The translations under genes were made by a program, and so were the position numbers. Below are positions 17,004 through 24,952 of a stretch of 64,000 nt of DNA, in pieces. The notes under the pieces were generated by a model, which was given only the letters and a program-made list of their open reading frames with translations, did no database searches and was not told the origin of the DNA. Position 1 is the stretch's first letter, and every line of letters begins with the position of its first letter. This DNA comes from RYN-230 sp963834515 (GTDB lineage Bacteria > Actinomycetota > Actinomycetes > Streptosporangiales > Streptosporangiaceae): positions 790,027-854,026 of the forward strand of contig CAWICB010000003.1 in assembly GCA_963834515.1 (NCBI GenBank). Reading direction: 5' to 3'.

Positions 17004-18035
17004 TTACTGGTACAGGGATCCGGTGTTGACGACCTGCTGGGTGGCCTGCTCACTGCACAGCACCACGAGCAGGTTGGACACCATAGCCGCCTTGCGCTCC
17101 TCGTCGAGCTCCACCACGTCCTGTTCCTCGAGCCGCCGCAGGGCCAGGTCGACCATGCCAACCGCACCCTCGACGATCCGCGTCCGGGCCGCGACCACGG
17201 CGCCGGCCGCCTGGCGGCGCAGCATGGCCTGGGCGATCTCCGCCGCGTAGGACAGCCGGGTGAGCCGGGACTCGACGATGGTCACCCCGGCCGACGCGAC
17301 CCGGGCGGCGATCTCGGCGGACAGCTGGGTGGTGATCTCGTCCGCATTGACCCGCAGCGACAGCTGGCCCGGGTCGCCGGTGGTGTCGTACGGGTAGCTG
17401 GTCGCGATGTGCCGTACCGCGGTCTCGGTCTGGATGGCCACGAACTTGACGAAGTCATCCACCGCGTACAGCGCCTGGGCGGTGTCCTGGACCTGCCAGA
17501 CGACCACGGCCGCGATCTCGATCGGGTTGCCGTCGGCGTCGTTGACCTTGGCCATCGCGGTCTCGTGGTTGCGGATCCGGGTGGATATCTTGCGCCGCTT
17601 GGTGAACGGGTTCACGAAGCGCATCCCGGGCTGCCGGACCGTGCCGTTGTACTGGCCGAACAGCTGCACCACCCGGGCCTCGCCGACCTGGATCGGGGTC
17701 AGCCCGGACAGCCCGAGCGAGCCGGCCAGGGCCAGCACCACGATGGCGAACGTCAGGCCGCCTGCCGCGCCGCCCGAGGCGTGCTTTGCGATGACGATCA
17801 GCCACACCGCGACGCCAATGAACACGAGGCTGGCCAGCAGCACCGGTATGCCCGGCATGGACGCCGCGGGCCGTTCGGTGAGCGGCTGGCCGGGCCGCAC
17901 TTCCGGCGGAGCCGGGCTGGGCGCCATGACGCCCGGTGCGGGACCGGCGGGCAGCTGGGATGCTGGTCTCGGCGGGGCAGGCGGCTGCGGCCCGGGTGCC
18001 TGCGGGCTGGGCGCCGCTGTGTTGTGCGTGGCCAT
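17004..18035 (-). CDS. SPFH/band 7 membrane protein
   Basis: A 343-residue stomatin/prohibitin-like protein. A Pro/Ala-rich N-terminus of ~80 residues precedes two adjacent hydrophobic helices (PVLLASLVFIGVAVWLIVI and TFAIVVLALAGSLGL), then the SPFH domain (EARVVQLFGQYNGT, RFVNPFTKRRKI) and a long charged helix (AQAMLRRQAAGAVVAAR onward). Such proteins form ring-like scaffolds at the membrane. ATG 18,035 is supported by GAGGAGG six bases upstream. The small RHH protein follows in the same operon. Confidence 0.92.
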   Translation of the reverse strand: MATHNTAAPSPQAPGPQPPAPPRPASQLPAGPAPGVMAPSPAPPEVRPGQPLTERPAASMPGIPVLLASLVFIGVAVWLIVIAKHASGGAAGGLTFAIVVLALAGSLGLSGLTPIQVGEARVVQLFGQYNGTVRQPGMRFVNPFTKRRKISTRIRNHETAMAKVNDADGNPIEIAAVVVWQVQDTAQALYAVDDFVKFVAIQTETAVRHIATSYPYDTTGDPGQLSLRVNADEITTQLSAEIAARVASAGVTIVESRLTRLSYAAEIAQAMLRRQAAGAVVAARTRIVEGAVGMVDLALRRLEEQDVVELDEERKAAMVSNLLVVLCSEQATQQVVNTGSLYQ

Positions 18036-18139
18036 CTCGGGCCTCCTCAACGTCTTCTGCTGATACTAGTCACTTATCATAGTGATATCTATTTTGGGCG
18101 CAACCCCCGGCGTGTCGCGGTCCGCGCGGGCGCGGGACC

Positions 18140-18191
18140 ATCAGCGCGGTGCATTTGTGGTCAGCGGTGACCACAAATGCACCGCGCTGAT
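18140..18191. terminator. Perfect 24-bp-arm hairpin
   Basis: Two perfectly complementary 24-bp arms (18,140-18,163 and 18,168-18,191) flank a GCGG loop; each arm contains GTGCATTTGTGG or its complement. It lies in the gap 18,036-18,324 between the divergent SPFH gene and a small membrane protein, so a classical terminator role is not obvious. No poly-T tract follows. It may be a cruciform, an operator or a mobile repeat. Apart from this hairpin I see no gene in the gap. Confidence 0.5.
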
Positions 18192-18324
18192 TTGTTGACC
18201 GGGCGCGCCGGCCCGGCCGGGGGCACGGGGCGGGCGGGGTGCCGGGGTGCGGCAGGCTGGGCCCGGGAAGATTGCCGGCCGCAGCCCGCGCCAGGGGTGG
18301 CCCGGCTCGCATATCGTTAGGGCT

Positions 18325-18492
18325 ATGGGAAAGATCCTGCTCCTCCTGCTCGGCGTGTTCGTCGTGATCATGCTCATCTCGCTGGCGATCTCAGCGCTGC
18401 ACTTCCTGTTCTTCGTGGCGCTGGTGGCGCTGGTCGTGGTCGGCCTCATGCGCCTCAGCGGCGGGATGCGCCGCCGTCGCCGGGTGCGCTGA
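18325..18492 (+). CDS. Small single-span membrane protein
   Basis: A 55-residue protein: after MGK there are about 40 hydrophobic residues (ILLLLLGVFVVIMLISLAI onwards), enough for one long or two short membrane helices, and then a very basic tail (RRRRRVR). The ATG is at 18,325. It sits 15 bp ahead of the fused catabolic enzyme gene. Similar tiny basic-tailed membrane proteins are common in actinobacteria and have no known function. Confidence 0.5.
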   Translation: MGKILLLLLGVFVVIMLISLAISALHFLFFVALVALVVVGLMRLSGGMRRRRRVR

Positions 18493-18507
18493 TAACCCGC
18501 GCTGGCA

Positions 18508-20502
18508 GTGCAGCCATTCACCTATGACGCGCTGCCTGGCCGGGTGGTGTTCGGCTCCGGGACGGCCCGGGCCGCGCTGGCTGACGAGGTCAGCCGGCTG
18601 GGCGCGTCCCGGCTGCTGCTGATCACCACCCCGCGCGCGGAGCCGCTGGCCCGCGAGCTGGCCGCGCCGCTGGGCGGCCGGCTAGTCGGCGTATTCACCG
18701 GGGTGCGCCCGCACGTGCCGGCCGGGACCGCCGAAGCGGCCCGCCAGCAGGCCGCGCAGACCGGCGCGGACGCGGTGCTGAGCATCGGCGGCGGATCGGC
18801 CACCGGGACGGCCAAGGCGGTAGCGCTGCGCACCGGATTGCCGGTCATCGCCATCCCGACCACGTACGCCGGGTCTGAGGTGACCCCGGTCTGGGGGCTG
18901 ACCGAGGGCGAGCGGAAGACCACTGGGACCGACCCCCGGGTACTGCCCCGGGTAGTCCTCTACGACCCCGAGCTGACCCAGTCGCTGCCGGCCGGGCTGA
19001 CCGCGGCCAGCGGGCTGAACGCGCTGGCCCACTGCGTGGAGGCGTTCTGGGCGCCCGGCCGCAACCCGGTCACCGCACTGGCCGCCGAAGAGGGCATCCG
19101 GGCCCTGGCCCGGGCCCTGCCAGTGGTGGTCAAGGACGGCGCCAACCTGGACGCGCGCAGCGACCTGCTGTACGGCGCCTACCTGGCCGGGACCGCGTTC
19201 GCCGCGGCCGGCTCCGGGCTGCACCACAAGATCTGCCACGTGCTGGGCGGCCGGTACGGCCTGCCGCACGCGCAGACCCACGCCATCGTGCTGCCCTACG
19301 TGCTGGCCTGCAACGCACCCGGCGCGCCGGACGCCGCAGCCCGGATCGGCCGGGCCCTGGCCGCTGGCGACCCGGCCCTGGCGGCCGCGGTGCTGGACGG
19401 CGCGGGCCCGGCGGCCGCGGTGCAGGCCCTGGCCGCCCGGCTGGGCATCCCGGGCGGGCTGCGCGACATTGGGCTGCGCGAGGACCAGATCAGCGAAGCC
19501 GCCCAGCTCATCGCCCCGGCCGTACCCGCCGACAACCCCGGGCCGGCCGGCGCTGCCGAGCTGCGCACGCTGCTCGGGGCCGCCTGGGCGGGCGCGGCGG
19601 CCAGTGCGGCTGGCCAGCCGCGGGCTGAGACGGACACCGCCGCCCAGGCCGCCCGGGAGGAGGCGGTCACCGCGGACGTGCTGGCCAGCTTCGCCGGGGC
19701 AGCTTCGCCGCGGTACCGCGAGGTCATGCAGAGCCTGGTCCGGTACCTGCACGCGTTCGCCCGGGAGATCCGGCTGACCGACGCGGAGTGGCAGTTCGCC
19801 ATCGACTTCCTGACCCGGGCCGGGCACATCACCGATGACCGGCGGCAGGAGTTCATCCTGCTCTCCGACGTGCTCGGGCTGTCCATGCTGACCGTCGGGA
19901 TCAATGCCCCGGCGTCCGCCGGGGCCACCGAGTCGACCGTGACCGGCCCGTTCTTCACCAGCGGCGCGCCGGAGATCCCGCTGGGCGGCGACATCGCGGG
20001 CGGCGCCAAGGGCCGCCCCTGCTACGTGTCCGGCACCGTCCGCGACCCGGCCGGGCGGCCGGTGCCCCGGGCCCGGATCGATGTGTGGGAGTCCGACGAG
20101 GACGGCTTCTACGACGTGCAGTATCCCGATGACCGCACCGCCGCCCGGGGCTGGCTGCGCGGCGGCCCGGACGGCGGGTACCGGTTCTGGTCGGTGCGGC
20201 CCGCGCCCTACCCGATCCCGGACGACGGGCCGGCCGGTGACCTGCTGACCGCCGCGGGCCGCGGCCCGATGCGCCCCGCCCACCTGCACTTCAAGGTGGA
20301 CGCTCCGGGGTACCGCCCGCTGATCACGCACATCTTCGTGGCCGGCGACCCGTATCTGGACCGCGATGCCGTGTTCGGCGTGAAGGACAGCCTGATCGTG
20401 GAGTTCACCGATCAGCCTCCGGGGCCAGGCCCGGAGGGGCGGCGGCTGGACGGCCCGTGGAGCCGGGTCAGGTTCGACATCGTGCTGGGCCCGGTGGCGT
20501 GA
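18508..20502 (+). CDS. Fused maleylacetate reductase / hydroxyquinol 1,2-dioxygenase
   Basis: One 664-residue protein carries two consecutive enzymes of the hydroxyquinol pathway. Residues 1-355 are an iron-type alcohol dehydrogenase of the maleylacetate reductase group (RVVFGSGT, SIGGGSATGTAKA, IPTTYAGSEVTP, and metal ligands in GLHHKICHVLGG and HAQTHAIVLP). Residues ~385-664 are an intradiol dioxygenase: the helical N-terminal cap (FLTRAGHITDDRRQEFILLSD), then SGTVRDPAGRPVPRA, DVWESDEDGFYDVQY and RPAHLHFKVDAPGY with the Fe(III) Tyr/His ligands. The dioxygenase opens hydroxyquinol to maleylacetate, which the reductase turns into 3-oxoadipate. No frameshift; GTG start at 18,508. Confidence 0.9.
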   Translation: MQPFTYDALPGRVVFGSGTARAALADEVSRLGASRLLLITTPRAEPLARELAAPLGGRLVGVFTGVRPHVPAGTAEAARQQAAQTGADAVLSIGGGSATGTAKAVALRTGLPVIAIPTTYAGSEVTPVWGLTEGERKTTGTDPRVLPRVVLYDPELTQSLPAGLTAASGLNALAHCVEAFWAPGRNPVTALAAEEGIRALARALPVVVKDGANLDARSDLLYGAYLAGTAFAAAGSGLHHKICHVLGGRYGLPHAQTHAIVLPYVLACNAPGAPDAAARIGRALAAGDPALAAAVLDGAGPAAAVQALAARLGIPGGLRDIGLREDQISEAAQLIAPAVPADNPGPAGAAELRTLLGAAWAGAAASAAGQPRAETDTAAQAAREEAVTADVLASFAGAASPRYREVMQSLVRYLHAFAREIRLTDAEWQFAIDFLTRAGHITDDRRQEFILLSDVLGLSMLTVGINAPASAGATESTVTGPFFTSGAPEIPLGGDIAGGAKGRPCYVSGTVRDPAGRPVPRARIDVWESDEDGFYDVQYPDDRTAARGWLRGGPDGGYRFWSVRPAPYPIPDDGPAGDLLTAAGRGPMRPAHLHFKVDAPGYRPLITHIFVAGDPYLDRDAVFGVKDSLIVEFTDQPPGPGPEGRRLDGPWSRVRFDIVLGPVA

Positions 20503-21203
20503 CCGTGGCCCTACGCCACGCGATGCTGGTCATCACCCGGACGGTGTTCGACATGGTGCAGATCCCCGGCCAGAAACCACTGGTGGTGGCCAAGGACGCC
20601 GGGGACGAGGCGGCCCGGCAGTGGTGGGACGAGCATGTCCGGGCGGCCGCAGCCGGGGTGTCCGAGCGGACCGGCGCGACCTGGGACCAGCAACTGGCCG
20701 AGTGGCAGGCCGCCACCCGGGTCCAGGTGGGCAAGGAGCGGCTGCACGACGGCGGGCCCCGGGTGGACGTGGCGCGGATCACATTCCCGGACGGCACCGG
20801 TGGCGTGGTCGACCCAGCGGTCGCGCACGACTACGTCACCGAGGAGTTCCGGGCCCGCTTCCCGCAGCCCACCATGGCCGCCCAGTTTGCCGACTGGCGG
20901 GAGGCGGTGCAGATCGGCGAGCTGCGCACCTGGACCGGCTGGCTGTTCCAGGGCGCCGAGCGGGTGCCGGTGGATATCGGGCTGCCGGTGGCCGAGTTCG
21001 GCTACCCGATCCGGGAGGTGCTCGGCTGCCTGGACCGGCTGGCCGCGGACGGCTGGCAGATCGTGCACGTGTCCGAGGACCGGGCCGGACTAATCGACGG
21101 CCGCGGCGGTCACCTGGACGGCTGGGCGGCCCACCCGGACGGCGAGCTGGCCACCGAGCCGGGGGTCAGCACGGTGCGCTACCTGCTCAACCGGGTCAGC
21201 TGA
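20499..21203 (+). CDS. Unknown protein co-translated with the hydroxyquinol fusion enzyme
   Basis: A soluble protein of about 234 residues (226 if it starts at ATG 20,523). GTG 20,499 overlaps the stop of the fusion gene by 4 bp, so they are made together. It has a charged helical first half (DEAARQWWDEHVRAAAAGV), then mixed strands (VDVARITFPDGTGGVVD) and a C-terminal strand-rich region ending STVRYLLNRVS. I see no recognised catalytic motif, signal peptide or membrane span. Its place suggests a role linked to aromatic catabolism, perhaps an accessory subunit, but that is inference. Confidence 0.65.
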   Translation: MTVALRHAMLVITRTVFDMVQIPGQKPLVVAKDAGDEAARQWWDEHVRAAAAGVSERTGATWDQQLAEWQAATRVQVGKERLHDGGPRVDVARITFPDGTGGVVDPAVAHDYVTEEFRARFPQPTMAAQFADWREAVQIGELRTWTGWLFQGAERVPVDIGLPVAEFGYPIREVLGCLDRLAADGWQIVHVSEDRAGLIDGRGGHLDGWAAHPDGELATEPGVSTVRYLLNRVS

Positions 21204-21301
21204 CCGGGCCAGTTCAGCCGGGCCAGTTCAGCCGGGCCAGCTTTACCGGGCCAGTTCAGCCGGGCCAGTTCAGCCGGGCCAGCTTTACCGGGCCAGTTCA
21301 G
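21204..21301. repeat. Nested tandem repeat, 14-bp units in a 42-bp period
   Basis: Seven consecutive 14-bp units fill the gap between two convergent stop codons. Units are CCGGGCCAGTTCAG (type A) or CCGGGCCAGCTTTA (type B) in the order A A B A A B A, so a 42-bp block is repeated more than twice. The array begins right after the stop of the unknown gene at 21,203 and ends inside the stop region of the STAND gene. Probably replication slippage; a terminator role cannot be excluded. Confidence 0.85.
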
Positions 21302-23515
21302 CTGGGCTGGCCGCTGGCGCTGGCCACGTTGGTCAGGCTGTCCCGGACGACCTGGGTCAGCGGGTCGCCGGGCGGCAGCACCCGGTCGCAGCGGGCCAGG
21401 GTCTCCCGGAGCAGGCTTTGCGCGTCGGTCAGCCGGCCGACCGCGTAGTAGGCGGTGGCCAGGCTCAGGCACCGGGCCAGCGCGTCCGGGTGATCCGGGC
21501 CGAGCGCCTGGTCGTAGCCGGCCACGGTCTGCTCGTACAGCTGCACCGCGGAGGCCATCCGGCCTGCGGAGTAGTACGCGGCGGCGAGCTTGCCGCGGGC
21601 CGCGATGGTGTCCAGGTGGTCCCGGCCGAGGACCCGTTCCCGGTCCGGGAGCACCCGCTTGTAGTGCGAGATCGCGTCCTTGACCCGCCCGTCGGCCAGG
21701 TAGGTGTCGGCCAGCTTCTCCCGGGTCGTCAGCGTGTCCGGATGCCGTGCCCCCTGGGTGCGCTCGCGGTCGGACAGGATCTGCCGCTGCAGCGGGATGG
21801 CGTCGCCGAACTGGCCCGCGACCCGGTAGGCGGCAGCCAGTTCGTCCCGCGCGCCCAGCGTCTCCGGGTGATCCGGGCCGCACAGCCGCTGGTATTCGGC
21901 CACCGTGCCGGCCAGCACGGTGATCGCCTCGGGGGAACTGGCGGGCCGCCAGCAGGGCCTGGCCGAGGTCACGGCGCCCGGCGGCCGCCCCCGGGTGATC
22001 CGGGCCGAGCACCTTGACCCGGCTGGCCACCACCCGCTCGAACCAGGACACGGCCTCGGCCGGCTGCCCGGCGGCCAGGTACGCCGCGGCCAGCCGCTCG
22101 TCCACGGCCTGGGTCTCCGGGTGGGTGGGACCGAGCGCGGTCTCACACGAGGCGGCCAGCGCCCGCCAGTAGGCCACGGCCGAGCCGGTGAGCCGGGCCG
22201 CATCCAGGCTCTGCCCGGCGCGCAGCAGCACCGGGTGGCAGCCGCCGGCCAGCAGCAGCAGCTTGCCGCCCGCCTGCTGCAGGCTGGCCGCGCAGCCGCG
22301 CAGGCAGGCCGCCAGCCCGGGGTCCGGTTCGTCTGGGGGCCACGCGGCTAGCAACGCATCCGCCGCCACCCGCACGGCATGGTCCCGCATCGGGGCCGGC
22401 ATGGCCGCCTGGACGGCGTCCTGGATCACTGTGCTCATCCGGATCACCGGTGGGGTGGCCGATGTGTCGATATCCAGCAGCCCGGTCCGCTCCAGGACGA
22501 GCAGGGCGTCGCGGGCCGGGTCCCGGTCAGCCGGGCCACCCGGGCCGCCGGCGGACAGGTAGTCAGTGGCCGCCCGGGTGCTGAACACTGTGCTGGGCGT
22601 GCCATGCCCGTCCAGCAGGCCGGCCAGCGCCAGCAGCGGCTGCACCGCGCCGCCGGGGGCCAGCCGGTCGGCCTGCTCGACCGAGAACCGCCAGGTGACC
22701 GCGGCGGCGGGGGGCTTGGCCCCGGGTACCTCGGTGAGCTGGGCCCGCCGGTCCACGAAATAGCCGCGGTAATCCCGGCAGGACAGCGTCGAGCTGGCGA
22801 TCACCCCGCTGGCCTGAGCCAGGGCCAGCGGCTCGTTGCCCAGGTCGGCGACCAGGTCGATGGCGCCCAGCCGCTGGTCGGTGTCCGCGGTCAGCCGGCC
22901 TATCAGGTAGCTCAGCGCCTCCCGGGGGCTGAACGGGCCGACCGGGAGGACCCGGGCCTGGGCCTCGGCGGGCAGCATCCCCGGGCTGGCCGCGGTGATC
23001 AGCACGCGGCCCGCCGGGCCGCCTGGCCACAGCCCGGCCAGATCGGCTGCGGTGGTCAGGTCATCGAGCACCACCAGCCAGGGCTGGCTGGTCTCGGCCA
23101 GCCAGCTGACGAACGCAGCCGCGAGGGCGTCGGTGTCCCGTGCCGTGTCGCTGCCCAGCATGTCCAGCGCCGCCTGCGCATAACCGGTCAGCACTGAGGC
23201 CCGGCTGCTGGCCACCACCCAGACCAGCAGGCTGACCTCGCCGGACTGCCACAGCGACTCCGCGGCGTACGCGGCGAGCTGGGTCTTCCCGCAGGTACCC
23301 AGCCAGTCCCGGACCCCGGCGGTGGCGGCCCGGGCCGGCACCAGGGCGGCCGTGGCCCCCAGCGCCACGGTCGCGGCCAGGTTCGGTGCCGTCTCCGGCC
23401 GGGTGCTGAACCCATCGGCCAGCGGCGGCACGGCACCCGAGCGGACGGGGTGGCCGGGCGGCCCATCCGGCGTGGCCGGCCCGCCCACCGGCATCTGGCT
23501 GATCACCGACATCAC
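21298..23515 (-). CDS. STAND NTPase with C-terminal kinesin-light-chain-type TPRs (one frameshift)
   Basis: A signal-transduction NTPase of about 735 residues. The P-loop is GTCGKTQLAAY (around residue 74), Walker B QPWLVVLDDLT, and GRVLITAASPG looks like the sensor strand of an NB-ARC module. A winged-helix-like region follows, then about eight TPR repeats of ~42 residues (pattern LGPTHPETQAV, LGPDHPGAAAG, GPDHPETLGAR, LGRDHLDTIAA). The frame breaks at about 21,935 where an extra C in a C-run explains the shift. Its start overlaps the end of the conservon GTPase gene (TGATG), so it belongs to that operon. TPRs probably bind partner proteins. Confidence 0.85.
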
Positions 23516-24152
23516 CTAAAATCTGCGGGGTTGATACCTGCGGCGCTGCTGGGGCCGGCCACGATCCGGGGTCGTCTCCGGTTCGGCCGGCCAGCACATG
23601 TTCTAGCAGGGTGATCAGGACTTGTTGAGCAGAATGCATCTTCCGGGCATCGCAGAGCACGGCGGGCACCCGCGGGTCGAGGTCGAGCGCGGCGCGTACC
23701 TCGGCCAGATCGTAGTGCGGTGCGCCGTCGAAGCAGTTGATCGCAACCACGAACGGCAGGCCGTGCTTCTCGAAGTAGTCCACCGACGCGAAGCAGTCGG
23801 CCAGCCGCCTGGTGTCGGCCAGCACCACGGCGCCCAGCGCCCCGCAGCACAGGTCGTCCCACATGAACCAGAACCGCTCCTGGCCGGGCGTGCCGAACAG
23901 GTACAGCACCCGGCTCTCGTTCAGCGTGATCCGGCCGAAGTCCATCGCGACGGTGGTCGTCGTCTTGGCCTCCACCCCGTTCAGGTTGTCGTACCCCACG
24001 CTCGCACTGCTCAGGTTCTCTTCGGTGCGCAGCGGCCGGACCTCGCTGATCGCGCCAACGAGCGTGGTCTTCCCGGCCCCGAAGCCGCCCGCAATTATGA
24101 TCTTGAAGACGGCGAGTCCGCTGTCCGCCTGCTCAGAGCGCGCGGAGTCCAT
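23512..24152 (-). CDS. cvnD: Conservon GTPase CvnD
   Basis: Small Ras/Rab/MglA-like GTPase. Motifs are clear: GGFGAGKTTLV (P-loop), LFGTPGQERFWF (G3, as DxxGQ variant) and VVAINCFDG (G4-like NxxD, here NCFD). CvnD proteins act with the CvnA-C proteins in a membrane-associated complex that controls antibiotic production and development in Streptomyces. The frame has no stop at the natural end and reads on to 23,061; a single-base shift in the C-terminal tail would end it at TGA 23,512-23,514, just overlapping the next start. I therefore treat the long extension as an artefact. It overlaps cvnC by 20 bp. Confidence 0.85.
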
Positions 24153-24516
24153 GCAGTACCTCCCTGAGCAGATCGGTGCTGGGCTGCTGGCCGGCGGGCC
24201 GCGGTGGCGGCAGCACCTTGATTCGCCCGGACTGGATGAGATCGGCCAGCAGCACCCGGACCACGCCGAGCGGCAGCGCGGTGTCGGACGCTACGTCGGC
24301 CACGGTGGCCGGGCGGCGGCACAGCTGCACGATCCGGCGGTGTTCCGGGCCGAACGCGATCGGGTCGCTGTCCGCGGGGCTGAGGCCGGCCTGGACCACG
24401 ATCGTGATCAGGTCGAGCACCTCGCCATCGGCCGGCTCGGTGCGGCCCCCGGTCACCGCATAGGGCCTGACGACGGGGCCAGCGTTCCGGCCGGCCCACT
24501 TACTTTCCGTGCCCAT
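24133..24516 (-). CDS. cvnC: Conservon protein CvnC (DUF742)
   Basis: A 127-residue DUF742 protein. Recognisable family pieces are VRPYAVTGGRTEP near the N-terminus, a winged-helix-like segment (ATVADVASDTALPLGVVRVLLADL) and the ending LLREVLHGLRAL. In known conservons it partners the roadblock protein and GTPase. ATG 24,516 follows the cvnB stop by seven bases, and its end overlaps the cvnD start. Intact. Confidence 0.92.
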   Translation of the reverse strand: MGTESKWAGRNAGPVVRPYAVTGGRTEPADGEVLDLITIVVQAGLSPADSDPIAFGPEHRRIVQLCRRPATVADVASDTALPLGVVRVLLADLIQSGRIKVLPPPRPAGQQPSTDLLREVLHGLRAL

Positions 24517-24523
24517 CGCGGGG

Positions 24524-24952
24524 CTACTCCACCGCTGTCGGCACGGCCGGGAACCTGGGCCGCGCGGCCAGGTGCGGGCCGGCCCGCTTGACCAGCAGGG
24601 CCATTTCGTAGGCCAGCAGGCCGGCGTCGGCGTCCGCGGGGCACAGCACGGCCAGGCAGCTGCCATGACCGGCCGCGGTGATGAACAGCAGGGCCTGCTC
24701 CAGCTCGATGATGGTCTGCCGGACCGCGCGCACCCCGAACTGCTGCCCGGCGCCGCTGGCCAGGCTCTGCACGCCGGCCGCCAGGGCGGCCATCCGCTCG
24801 GCGTCGTCCCGCGCCAGCCCGCTGGAGGCCGCCACGACCAGCCCGTCCTTGGACAGGATCACCGCCCGCTGCACGTGGCTGACCCGGGATGCGAGGTCGT
24901 CGAGCAGCCAGCCCAGGCCCGGCCCCGGGCCCGCCGCGGGGTACTCGGCCAT
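24524..24952 (-). CDS. cvnB: Conservon roadblock/LC7 protein CvnB
   Basis: A 142-residue roadblock/longin-fold protein, LDDLASRVSHVQRAVILSKDG in the first half (known to bind GTPases and to act as a GAP or scaffold in MglB-type systems). The ATG at 24,952 shares the TGATG of the cvnA stop, and GAGG lies a few bases upstream. It shows no membrane segment. Together with cvnA, C and D it forms the four-gene conservon order typical of actinomycetes. Confidence 0.93.
   Translation of the reverse strand: MAEYPAAGPGPGLGWLLDDLASRVSHVQRAVILSKDGLVVAASSGLARDDAERMAALAAGVQSLASGAGQQFGVRAVRQTIIELEQALLFITAAGHGSCLAVLCPADADAGLLAYEMALLVKRAGPHLAARPRFPAVPTAVE

Noticed and set aside
18036..18324. Possible riboswitch in the gap upstream of the small membrane protein
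   Set aside because: Only a single simple hairpin is visible; no known aptamer pattern is recognisable by eye.
23061..23511. A 363-residue version of the conservon GTPase
   Set aside because: The extra residues are the antisense-like shifted reading of the STAND gene; a one-base change restores a normal stop overlapping the next start.
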